NCBI GenBank assembly: GCA_017452565.1
Contig: JAFTMF010000145.1
Coordinates: forward strand, 1 to 6,870
Origin: Clostridia bacterium
Lineage (GTDB): Bacteria > Bacillota > Clostridia > Oscillospirales > CAG-272
Length of the DNA stretch: 6,870 bases
Reading direction: 5' to 3'
The position numbers were made by a program, and so were the translations under genes. The notes beneath the pieces were generated by a model. That model saw only the letters and a program-made list of their open reading frames with translations, was not told the origin of the DNA and searched no databases. How positions within the stretch are numbered: position 1 is the stretch's first letter; each line of letters starts with the position of its first letter. Positions 1 to 5,396 of this stretch are shown here, in pieces.

Positions 1-280
1 CGGCGTAGATCGCCCTTGCCAGCTTGGAGTATTGGAGGTACAGATCGTAATGAGGCGGCACCACCAGCAATCCACGGCATTTTTGCTTGGCCTGCCAGAT
101 GGCATCGCCGGTTTTCACGCCGCAGGCCTTAGCAAGCTCATTCTTGGCCAGCACGATGCCGTGGCGCTCCTCTTGGGAGCCGCAGACGGCAATGGGCTGT
201 CCCCTCAGCTCAGGGTTCAGCGCACACTCGCAGGAGGCGTAGAAATTATTCATATCACAGTGCAGAATGGTGCGATCCAT
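1..280 (-). CDS. dinB: DNA polymerase IV (Y-family, DinB), N-terminal part, cut by window edge
   Basis: This is the first 93 codons of a translesion DNA polymerase that copies damaged templates in the cytoplasm. The protein begins MDRTILHCDMNNFYASCE. The HCDMNNFYAS stretch is the first palm motif of Y-family polymerases, and Asp9 is an expected metal-binding residue. It continues with the usual features: a region around residues 24-35 (PELRGQPIAVCG), then a segment matching the family's nucleotide-binding fingers region (GIVLAKNELAKACGVKTGDA, residues 41-60). The start is fixed by GGAGG at 288-292 on the minus strand, 7 nt before the ATG. The catalytic DE motif, thumb and little finger lie beyond the left edge and cannot be judged. 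The gene has its own promoter and LexA box, so it is probably SOS-induced. The family call is firm. The exact subtype (Pol IV rather than a UmuC-like paralogue) is an inference from the N-terminus alone. Confidence 0.93.
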   Translation of the reverse strand, partial: MDRTILHCDMNNFYASCECALNPELRGQPIAVCGSQEERHGIVLAKNELAKACGVKTGDAIWQAKQKCRGLLVVPPHYDLYLQYSKLARAIYA

Positions 281-296
281 AGATTTTCCTCCAATC

Positions 297-310
297 AGAA
301 CATTTGTTCG
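297..310. promoter_or_regulatory. LexA/DinR (SOS) box overlapping the dinB start site
   Basis: The sequence contains GAAC-ATTT-GTTC at 298-309, a perfect match to the Gram-positive SOS half-site arrangement (GAAC-N4-GTTC). It lies just downstream of the dinB -10 element, so bound LexA would block transcription initiation. Its right half (GTTCGTGT, 306-313) is also one arm of a second, 8-bp inverted repeat whose partner ACACGAAC is at 324-331, with the -10 element between the arms. Confidence 0.85.
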
Positions 311-315
311 TGTAT

Positions 316-344
316 AGTATAGCACACGAACGGAGGTTTGTCAA
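316..344 (-). promoter_or_regulatory. Promoter of dinB (consensus -35, extended -10)
   Basis: On the minus strand TTGACA (339-344) is followed after 17 bp by TATACT (316-321), preceded by TGC as an extended -10. The predicted start is near 309, inside the LexA box, about 29 nt before the dinB ATG. The near-consensus strength fits a gene that is held off by a repressor rather than by a weak promoter. Confidence 0.88.
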
Positions 345-384
345 GCGGTGGGGGAGAGGAAATTTTTGGGGGAGAGAAGTGATC

Positions 385-420
385 AAAAAGAAAACGCTGT
401 TTCGCAATGAAACAGCGTTA
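385..420 (-). terminator. Intrinsic terminator of the ribbon-helix-helix gene
   Basis: Read on the minus strand, an 11-bp perfect stem (arms 409-419 and 393-403) with a 5-nt loop is followed by a T-rich tract, TTTTCTTTTT, at 385-394 that begins at the stem base. The stop codon of the RHH gene (418-420) sits in the first arm. It ends the RHH transcript before it can enter dinB, which is read in the same direction. Confidence 0.87.
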
Positions 421-612
421 TGGATTTTGGGGATCGTCTGCCGACTTATCCTCTTCTGTATCAATGTTTTCCAAAGCGTATTCGCAACATTGAATGACCA
501 AATTGTTTAGCGATACTTGCTTTTCCTGTGCCAAAATCTCAAGCTTTTTAACCAGCTCAAGAGGCATTCTAAAAGTTTTGTTGATATTATCGGGCTTTTT
601 GACTTTGAACAT
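418..612 (-). CDS. Small ribbon-helix-helix (Arc/CopG-type) DNA-binding protein
   Basis: A 64-residue protein with the pattern of an RHH repressor. There is a short basic N-terminus, a candidate beta-strand that would contact DNA (NKTFRMP, residues 11-17), helix A (LELVKKLEILAQEKQ, 18-32), a turn VSLNN (33-37) and helix B (LVIQCCEYALENI, 38-50). An acidic tail follows. RHH proteins act as dimers that place a two-stranded sheet in the major groove. The start is supported by AGAGGTGAT on the minus strand, about 5 nt before the ATG. The gene stands alone with its own terminator and no toxin partner downstream, so I favour a local repressor over an antitoxin. Its target is unknown. The palindrome at 687-705, in front of the divergent gene, is the obvious candidate. 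I could not identify a convincing promoter for this gene in 613-700. Confidence 0.8.
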   Translation of the reverse strand: MFKVKKPDNINKTFRMPLELVKKLEILAQEKQVSLNNLVIQCCEYALENIDTEEDKSADDPQNP

Positions 613-686
613 TGTACATCACCTCTCACGAATATTTTACACAATTTTGACACATAAATAAACACTATAAATTTGCAATACCAAAA

Positions 687-705
687 CAAGTGCAAATTGC
701 ACTTG
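687..705. promoter_or_regulatory. 19-bp palindrome overlapping the -35, candidate operator
   Basis: Arms CAAGTGCAA (687-695) and TTGCACTTG (697-705) are perfect inverted repeats around a single central A. The right arm runs into the -35 hexamer (703-708) of the plus-strand gene, so a bound protein would interfere with RNA polymerase. A further TTGCAA occurs at 673-678. It lies in the region between two divergent genes, one of which encodes an RHH DNA-binding protein. That this protein binds here is inference. Confidence 0.6.
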
Positions 706-731
706 ACGCTTCGAGAAATATGTGATATGAT
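703..731 (+). promoter_or_regulatory. Promoter of the 122-residue protein gene
   Basis: TTGACG (703-708) and TATGAT (726-731) are separated by 17 bp, with TGA before the -10 making it an extended -10 promoter. Transcription would start near 738. This rules out the longer reading frame from the TTG at 673, and it places the start codon downstream. Confidence 0.83.
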
Positions 732-765
732 GATTATAATGGTAGAGAAAATGGAGAGAAAAATT

Positions 766-1134
766 ATGAAGAACCCAAATCGGTCCTACATCACTTACAA
801 GTCAATGGAGCAATACATCGCAGACAAAAATTATTCGATGCACACCCTCATCAGGCAGATTATTATTTATTTCCGGGTGCACCGCGAACTATGGGCAATC
901 GCCGATTATCGGCGCCTGTACGATGAGGTGCTGGAGTTGTGGGCGAATCTGATAGACGGGACGGCGGGGGCAAACTGTGATCCCGGAACATTAGGGGATC
1001 TGGAGTTTCTCGCGGATCTTTATATCAAATACTCGCTCGCTCCGGGTGAGATGTTTACACGGGAACAAGTAGATGATTATCTGGAGCACCATCGTACCGT
1101 CTGGCAGAATTGCTATAGTAATTTTGCCCCATAG
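766..1134 (+). CDS. Hypothetical protein, 122 residues, function unknown
   Basis: I do not recognise this family. The reading frame is open from a TTG at 673, but that codon lies upstream of the promoter. GGAGAG at 753-758, 7 nt before the ATG at 766, makes 766 the best start. In-frame ATGs at 739 and 751 are less likely. The product is probably mostly alpha-helical and soluble. It has a charged N-terminus, a hydrophobic amphipathic stretch (HTLIRQIIIYFRVHRELWAI, residues 26-45), an acidic and aromatic middle (LYDEVLELWANLIDG) and a helical C-terminal part with ADLYIKYS and VDDYLEHH. I see no signal peptide, clear transmembrane segment, metal-binding cluster or nucleotide-binding motif. It is a single-gene unit between its own promoter and the purine operon promoter, and probably has a short transcript. 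The neighbouring RHH protein may regulate it. Coding status is supported by the promoter, the binding site and the length. Confidence 0.72.
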   Translation: MKNPNRSYITYKSMEQYIADKNYSMHTLIRQIIIYFRVHRELWAIADYRRLYDEVLELWANLIDGTAGANCDPGTLGDLEFLADLYIKYSLAPGEMFTREQVDDYLEHHRTVWQNCYSNFAP

Positions 1135-1167
1135 ATCGACCGATTTGCATCGTGGTTTTGTCACTTG

Positions 1168-1188
1168 TTTCGTCGATTTTCGGCGAAA
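1168..1188. other. Hairpin between the 122-residue gene and the purine promoter
   Basis: A 9-bp stem (1168-1176 with 1180-1188, one G-T wobble) with a TTT loop ends 5 bp before the -35 of the purine operon. It has no U-tract after it on either strand, so it is not a standard terminator. It could slow or end the upstream transcript, or be a protein-binding palindrome. Its role is unknown. Confidence 0.35.
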
Positions 1189-1193
1189 AACTA

Positions 1194-1222
1194 TTGACAA
1201 GTTTTTTGGGGTATGATATAAT
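1194..1222 (+). promoter_or_regulatory. Promoter of the purine operon
   Basis: A perfect TTGACA (1194-1199) and a perfect TATAAT (1217-1222) are separated by 17 bp. Transcription should begin near 1229, which gives a leader of about 217 nt before purE. Such a strong promoter suits control exerted later, in the riboswitch leader. I see no obvious PurR box pair. Confidence 0.92.
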
Positions 1223-1299
1223 AATTGCATCTTGTTCTTGTGTGATTTTCATCCGCAAGATAGTCGGGACAAATGCCCCGCAGGAAAATGAACAGTGAC

Positions 1300-1370
1300 T
1301 TTTCTTGTGACTGACGGATCAGCGGAGTACCGCATGGAAGCAAGGAAATTATTTGCCGACCGTCTGGGCA
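1300..1370 (+). ncRNA. ZTP (pfl) riboswitch aptamer
   Basis: The leader folds into the known pfl/ZTP architecture. P1 pairs 1300-1307 with 1341-1348, including CTTG/CAAG and one G-U. P2 pairs GCGG (1322-1325) with CCGC (1330-1333) around an AGTA loop. P3 pairs TGCC (1354-1357) with GGCA (1367-1370). A pseudoknot joins GACGG (1313-1317) to CCGTC (1360-1364) in the P3 loop. The conserved blocks CTGACGG and GCCGACCGTCTGGGC match the class as I remember it. The ligand is the AICAR nucleotide ZMP or its triphosphate ZTP, which accumulates when 10-formyl-THF is limiting. Location in front of purE is typical. About 70 nt of leader precede the aptamer; possible extra hairpins there are 1237-1259 and 1265-1280. 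Confidence 0.93.
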
Positions 1371-1415
1371 GCCCTTACCTGATTGTGGTAGAGGACTGCC
1401 CTTTGCTGTTTTTTT
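1366..1415 (+). terminator. Riboswitch expression platform: intrinsic terminator
   Basis: GGGCAG (1366-1371) pairs with CTGCCC (1396-1401), and TACC (1376-1379) pairs with GGTA (1387-1390) around a TGATTGT loop, with a few weaker pairs between. A T-rich tract ending in seven Ts (1409-1415) follows. The 5' arm reuses the GGCA that closes aptamer helix P3. Ligand binding should therefore hold P3, prevent this terminator and let purE be transcribed, a ligand-on switch. Confidence 0.88.
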
Positions 1416-1445
1416 GCATCATTTTACTATTTTCGGAGGATACGT

Positions 1446-1934
1446 ATGAAGAAAATCGGTATTATCATGGGTAGCGACAGCGATCTGCCCATCATCAAAA
1501 AAGCCACGGATATGCTGAAATCCTTGGAAATTCCCTTTGAAGTACACATCTATTCTGCCCACAGAACCCCCGTGGAGGCTCGTGATTTTGCAGTGAGTGC
1601 AAGAGCAAATGGCTTCGGTGCACTGATCTGCGCAGCGGGTATGGCAGCTCATCTGGCAGGTGCCATTGCCGCCAACACCACGCTTCCCGTCATCGGCATT
1701 CCCTGCAAGGGCGGTATGATGGACGGTCTGGACGCACTGCTTGCTACCGTGCAGATGCCTACCGGTATCCCCGTTGCCACCGTTGCCGTGGGCGGCGGCG
1801 CCAATGCCGCTCTGCTGGCGGCACAGATTTTGGCAGTTTCCGATGCCGAAATCGCTGCGAAGCTGGATGCAAAGCGCATCAGCGATGCGAAAGTCGTTCT
1901 GGAAAAGGACGCTTCCGTAATGGAAAAACTTTAA
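1446..1934 (+). CDS. purE: N5-carboxyaminoimidazole ribonucleotide mutase (class I PurE)
   Basis: Converts N5-CAIR to CAIR in de novo purine synthesis. The 162-residue length is normal for the family. The N-terminal phosphate-binding loop is visible as MGSDSDLPIIKKA (residues 8-20). SAHRTP (37-42) holds the catalytic His39; Arg rather than Lys after the His is what marks class I mutases, as against class II AIR carboxylases. GMAAHLAG (65-72) and TVQMPTGIPVATVAVG (101-116) are further family blocks. Start: GGAGGA at 1435-1440, about 6 nt before the ATG, the first gene after the riboswitch. Class I enzymes normally need PurK to make N5-CAIR, but no purK is in the window, so it must be elsewhere or the step runs from AIR and bicarbonate. 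A gap of 53 bp separates it from purC. Confidence 0.96.
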   Translation: MKKIGIIMGSDSDLPIIKKATDMLKSLEIPFEVHIYSAHRTPVEARDFAVSARANGFGALICAAGMAAHLAGAIAANTTLPVIGIPCKGGMMDGLDALLATVQMPTGIPVATVAVGGGANAALLAAQILAVSDAEIAAKLDAKRISDAKVVLEKDASVMEKL

Positions 1935-1987
1935 GTTATCAATTTTGTTATTATATTTCTTTGTGAATTGAAGGAGATTTACGAACT

Positions 1988-2674
1988 ATGGAAAAGAAAC
2001 TTGTTTACACCGGCAAAACCAAAAACGTTTACGCGCTGGACAATGGCAACTACGAACTGAAGTTTAAGGACGACTGCACCGGTAAAGACGGTGTGTTCGA
2101 TCCCGGTGAAAACTCCGTAGGCCTCACTATCGAAGGCGTGGGCGACGTGAACCTGCGTATGTCCATCTACTTCTTCGAGAAGATCAATGCTGCCGGCATT
2201 CTGACCCACTACGTTTCCGCCGATCTGGCAAACACCACTATGGAAGTTCTGCCTGCCAAAGTATTTGGTAAGGGTCTGGAGGTTATCTGCCGTTACAAGG
2301 CCGTTGGCTCCTTCTATCGCCGTTACTCCGACTACTGCACTCTGGGTCAGGATCTGCCTGCATACGTAGAGACTACCTTCAAGAACGATGAGAAGGGTGA
2401 CCCTCTGGTTACCAAGGACGGTCTGGTGGATCTGGGCGTTATGACTGCTGAGCAGTACGATTCCCTGAAGGCTATGACCCAGGCTATCACCAAGATCGTT
2501 GCAGACGATCTGAAGGAAAAGGGTCTGGATATGTACGATATCAAGTTCGAGTTCGGTTACGATGCAGACGGCAACGTAATGCTCATCGATGAGATCGCAT
2601 CCGGCAATATGAGAGTTTACAAGGACGGCGAGTACATCGATCCTATGACTCTGAATAAGCTGTTCTTCGCATAA
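1988..2674 (+). CDS. purC: SAICAR synthetase (phosphoribosylaminoimidazole-succinocarboxamide synthase)
   Basis: Uses ATP to join CAIR, the PurE product, to aspartate. The 228 residues are slightly shorter than the usual 235-240. Recognisable blocks in order: the N-terminal nucleotide-binding strand loop LVYTGKTKNVYAL (5-17), FKDDCTGKDG (26-35), the substrate-site region VICRYKAVGSFYRRY (99-113), and the metal and nucleotide site DIKFEFGYDADGNVMLIDEI (184-203), followed by ASGNMRVYKDGEYID. Start: AAGGAG at 1971-1976, with a rather long 11-nt spacing. There is no better ATG. It should be cotranscribed with purE. After it comes a GC-rich hairpin (2688-2711). Confidence 0.95.
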   Translation: MEKKLVYTGKTKNVYALDNGNYELKFKDDCTGKDGVFDPGENSVGLTIEGVGDVNLRMSIYFFEKINAAGILTHYVSADLANTTMEVLPAKVFGKGLEVICRYKAVGSFYRRYSDYCTLGQDLPAYVETTFKNDEKGDPLVTKDGLVDLGVMTAEQYDSLKAMTQAITKIVADDLKEKGLDMYDIKFEFGYDADGNVMLIDEIASGNMRVYKDGEYIDPMTLNKLFFA

Positions 2675-2687
2675 ACGCAATTTTATA

Positions 2688-2711
2688 AGGGGCGGTGCAC
2701 TTGCCGCCCCT
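2688..2711 (+). other. GC-rich hairpin between purC and the purF homologue
   Basis: An 8-bp perfect stem (arms AGGGGCGG 2688-2695 and CCGCCCCT 2704-2711) with an 8-nt loop lies 13 nt after the purC stop. It is not followed by a T-tract, so full termination is unlikely. Partial attenuation or protection of the purE-purC message from 3' decay are possible. The remaining 88 bp to the next start hold no gene. Confidence 0.6.
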
Positions 2712-2799
2712 ATCCCTGCATAATTACCCATTTTTGATTTGGACGCCCCGGCTCGTCGGTGGATCGGTGCGATCTTAGTTTATCCCCAAGGAGGAATAT

Positions 2800-4221
2800 A
2801 TGGGAGGATTTTTCGGAGCGATCTCTAAAAGAGACGTCGTGCTCGATATCTTCTTTGGCGCTGACTATCATTCTCACCTCGGCACCCGCCGCGGCGGTAT
2901 GATCGTTTTCGATAGCGAAAAAGGTTTTCAGCGCTCTATTCACAGTATTGAAAATACTCCATTCCGAACCAAATTCGAGAAGGATATCGAAGAGTTTTGC
3001 GGATGCAGCGGTATCGGTTGTATCAGCGACTCCGATCCTCAGCCGCTTCTCGTGCGTTCCCATTTGGGACTGTACGCTATTTCTACCGTAGGCGTGGTTA
3101 AGAACGCCGATCAGTTGGTGGAAAAGTATTTTTCGGATCACGGCCATCAGTTTATGGCAATGTCCTCGGGCAAGGTGAACGAAACCGAGCTGGTGGCAGC
3201 GCTGATCAACCAAAAGGACTCTCTGGAAGAGGGAATCCGCCATGCACAGGAGGAGATCGAAGGCTCCTCTACCATTTTGATCTTGCAGAAGGACTGCCTT
3301 ATTGCCGCCCGCGACCGCCTGGGAAGACTTCCCGTAATCGTCGGCAAAAATGAGGATGGCTGCTGCGTTACTATGGAGTCCTTTACTTACCATAAACTGG
3401 GCTATAACGATCACTACGAGCTGGGCCCTGCCGAGATCGTAAAGATCACCCCTGACGGAGTAGAGCAACTGGCGGCTCCCGGGCAGGAGATGAAGATCTG
3501 TGCTTTTTTGTGGACCTATTACGGCTATCCCAACTCCAATTACGAGGGGAAAAACGTAGAGCTGATGCGCTATAAAAACGGTATGATTATGGCGCGGGAT
3601 GAAGCTGCCAGAGGTGCTTGTCCCGAGGTGGACTGCGTAGCAGGTGTCCCTGATTCGGGTATTCCTCACGCTATCGGCTACGCCAACGAAAGCCATATGC
3701 CTTTTGCTCGTCCGCTCATTAAATATACCCCCACATGGGCAAGATCTTTCATGCCCACTACTCAGAACGTGCGCAATCACGTTGCCAAGATGAAGCAGAT
3801 TCCCGTGCCCGAGCTGATTGACGGCAAGCGTCTGCTTTTCGTGGACGATTCTATTGTCCGCGGTACGCAGCTGAGGGAGACGGTGGATTTCCTTTATGCC
3901 TCCGGTGCCAAGGAAGTGCATATGCGCTCAGCCTGTCCTCCTGTTATGTTCGGATGCAAGTATCTGAACTTCTCCTCCAGCCGTTCCGAGATGGAGCTGC
4001 TGGCCCGTCAGACGGTGCAGGAGCTGGAAGGCGACGAGGGACAGAAGCATCTGGACGAGTATTCCGATTGCCATACCGAACGCGGTCAGTGTATGCTGAA
4101 GAAGATTTGCGAGAAGTTTGGCTTCGATTCGCTGGAGTTCCAGTCGCTGGAAGGCACGCTGGAAGCCATCGGCATCGACAAAGACAAGGTCTGCACCTAC
4201 TGCTGGACCGGTAAAGAGTAA
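2800..4221 (+). CDS. purF: Amidophosphoribosyltransferase homologue lacking the glutaminase nucleophile
   Basis: A 473-residue protein of the PurF family, which makes phosphoribosylamine from PRPP and glutamine, the first purine step. The C-terminal phosphoribosyltransferase domain looks intact: pyrophosphate loop VPDSG (283-287), IKYTPTWARSFMPT (307-320) and PRPP motif VDDSIVRGT (348-356). Cys234, Cys386, Cys465 and Cys468 (KVCTYCWTG) match in spacing the four 4Fe-4S ligands of the B. subtilis-type enzyme. The N-terminal Ntn glutaminase fold is present, but it begins MGGFFG instead of MCGIFG, so the catalytic Cys is Gly2. By eye, the residues aligned with E. coli Arg73, Asn101 and Asp127 are Ser76, Val97 and Glu128. 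A start with AAGGAGG just upstream at 2790-2796 and no in-frame Cys-start rules out mis-annotation. It probably uses free ammonia or a partner glutaminase, or has another role. Similar MGGFFG proteins occur, as I recall, in other Clostridia and Bacteroidetes. Confidence 0.9.
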   Translation: MGGFFGAISKRDVVLDIFFGADYHSHLGTRRGGMIVFDSEKGFQRSIHSIENTPFRTKFEKDIEEFCGCSGIGCISDSDPQPLLVRSHLGLYAISTVGVVKNADQLVEKYFSDHGHQFMAMSSGKVNETELVAALINQKDSLEEGIRHAQEEIEGSSTILILQKDCLIAARDRLGRLPVIVGKNEDGCCVTMESFTYHKLGYNDHYELGPAEIVKITPDGVEQLAAPGQEMKICAFLWTYYGYPNSNYEGKNVELMRYKNGMIMARDEAARGACPEVDCVAGVPDSGIPHAIGYANESHMPFARPLIKYTPTWARSFMPTTQNVRNHVAKMKQIPVPELIDGKRLLFVDDSIVRGTQLRETVDFLYASGAKEVHMRSACPPVMFGCKYLNFSSSRSEMELLARQTVQELEGDEGQKHLDEYSDCHTERGQCMLKKICEKFGFDSLEFQSLEGTLEAIGIDKDKVCTYCWTGKE

Positions 4222-4259
4222 GATAATAGATAAAAGAGAATAGAGAATAGATGCGGTAC

Positions 4260-4282
4260 AAATTCCGCCATCGGCGGAATTT
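4260..4282. repeat. Palindromic element between purF homologue and purM
   Basis: Two perfect 10-bp arms (AAATTCCGCC at 4260-4269, GGCGGAATTT at 4273-4282) flank a 3-nt loop, ATC. It is not followed by a T-tract. The preceding GGTACAAAT (4255-4263) and the following ATTTGAATCG (4279-4288) resemble the flanks of the hairpin at 6223-6241 read on the opposite strand. The rest of this 122-bp gap is A-rich, with short direct repeats of GAGAATA around 4237-4250, and AAGGAG for purM. Confidence 0.6.
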
Positions 4283-4343
4283 GAATCGAATGGAATGTTA
4301 CATCGATATTTTTTGAAAATACTTCTGACAAAGGAGCATAATT

Positions 4344-5396
4344 ATGGATCATAAGAATTCTCAGTCTGCAAGCTACGCTGCAGCAGGCGTAGACATTACT
4401 GCCGGCTACCGTGCAGTGGAGCTGATGAAGAAGCACGTTGCCCGTACCAAGAACGAGGGCTGTCTGGATGACGTTGGCGGTTTCGGCGGTTGCTTCGGCC
4501 TGCCCATTGCCGGTATGGAAGAGCCCGTTCTGGTCTCCGGTACCGACGGCTGCGGCACCAAGGTGAAACTGGCTATTTTGATGGATAAGCACGATACCAT
4601 CGGCATTGACGCCGTGGCGATGTGCGTGAACGATATCATTTGCGTAGGCGCAAAGCCTCTCTTCTTCTTGGACTACATCGCTTGCGGCAAGAATATCCCC
4701 GAGAAAATCGCTGAGATCGTGGGCGGTGTGGCTGAGGGCTGTGTACAGTCCGGCGCGGCACTCATCGGCGGTGAAACTGCCGAGCATCCCGGTCTGATGC
4801 CCGTAGAGGACTACGACCTTGCCGGCTTTGCCGTTGGTATCGTAGACAAGAAAAAGATCATCGACAAAGAGAGAATGGCGGCAGGCGACGTTGTGATCGC
4901 GCTGGCTTCCACCGGTATTCATAGCAACGGTTTCTCCCTTTGCCGGAAGGTATTCAACATCGACCAAAATCCCGACAGCCTGTACGTTCCCCGTGAAGAA
5001 CTCGCAGGCAAGAGCGTTGCCGAGGCCTTGCTGGTGCCCACACGCATTTACGTGAAGTCTGTGCTGGCTCTGCTGGAAAAGGTGGACGTGAAGGGCATCT
5101 CCCACATCACCGGCGGCGGCTTCTACGAGAACATTCCGAGAAGCATTCCCGACGGTCTGTGCGCTAAGATCGACAAGTCTGCCGTAAAGGTACTGCCCAT
5201 CTTCGATCTGATTGCCAAGGAAGGCAACATCCCCGAGCGCGATATGTTCAACACCTACAATATGGGCGTTGGTATGAGCGTGGTTGTACCTGCAGATCAG
5301 GTAGAAACTGCACTGGAAATCCTGCGTGCCAACGGTGAGGACGCTTACGTCATCGGTGAGATCATCCCCGGCGGCGAAGACAAGGTGATCCTGTAA
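4344..5396 (+). CDS. purM: AIR synthetase (phosphoribosylformylglycinamidine cyclo-ligase)
   Basis: Closes the imidazole ring by converting FGAM plus ATP to AIR. The 350 residues are the usual length. Family blocks in order: SYAAAGVDITAGYRAVELMK (10-29), GGFGGCFGLP (45-54), the ATP and phosphate site PVLVSGTDGCGTKVKLA (61-77), the block IGIDAVAMCVNDI (86-98) with GAKPLFFLDYIA (102-113), GAALIGGETAEHPG (137-150) with DYDLAGFAVG (156-165), STGIHSNGFSL (189-199) and SHITGGGFYENIPR (253-266). Start: AAGGAG at 4331-4336, 7 nt before the ATG. Its stop codon overlaps the purN start by one base (TAATG), so the two are translationally coupled. It acts as a cytosolic homodimer in the family, a fact taken from known members. 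Confidence 0.97.
   Translation: MDHKNSQSASYAAAGVDITAGYRAVELMKKHVARTKNEGCLDDVGGFGGCFGLPIAGMEEPVLVSGTDGCGTKVKLAILMDKHDTIGIDAVAMCVNDIICVGAKPLFFLDYIACGKNIPEKIAEIVGGVAEGCVQSGAALIGGETAEHPGLMPVEDYDLAGFAVGIVDKKKIIDKERMAAGDVVIALASTGIHSNGFSLCRKVFNIDQNPDSLYVPREELAGKSVAEALLVPTRIYVKSVLALLEKVDVKGISHITGGGFYENIPRSIPDGLCAKIDKSAVKVLPIFDLIAKEGNIPERDMFNTYNMGVGMSVVVPADQVETALEILRANGEDAYVIGEIIPGGEDKVIL

Noticed and set aside
418..612. RHH protein as the antitoxin of a toxin-antitoxin pair
   Set aside because: No toxin-like gene follows on the same strand; a terminator ends the transcript at once, and the divergent 122-residue protein does not resemble known toxin families.
673..765. Longer start (TTG at 673) for the 122-residue protein gene
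   Set aside because: The TTG lies upstream of the -35 and -10 elements at 703-731. A ribosome binding site supports 766 instead.
1168..1188. Hairpin as intrinsic terminator of the 122-residue gene
   Set aside because: The stem is good, but the downstream sequence is AACTATTGACA with no T-tract on the plus strand, so I list it only as a hairpin.
1979..2731. 250-residue open frame on the minus strand across purC
   Set aside because: Antisense shadow of purC; no initiation signals and no domain.
2710..3921. 403-residue open frame on the minus strand across the PurF homologue
   Set aside because: It lies antisense to a clearly recognised gene, has no ribosome binding site that I can see and no recognisable motif. 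It follows from codon bias of the plus-strand gene.
4222..4343. CRISPR or tandem repeat array in A-rich gap
   Set aside because: Only short imperfect GAGAATA repeats occur, with no spaced longer repeats. No CRISPR-like structure is present anywhere in the window.
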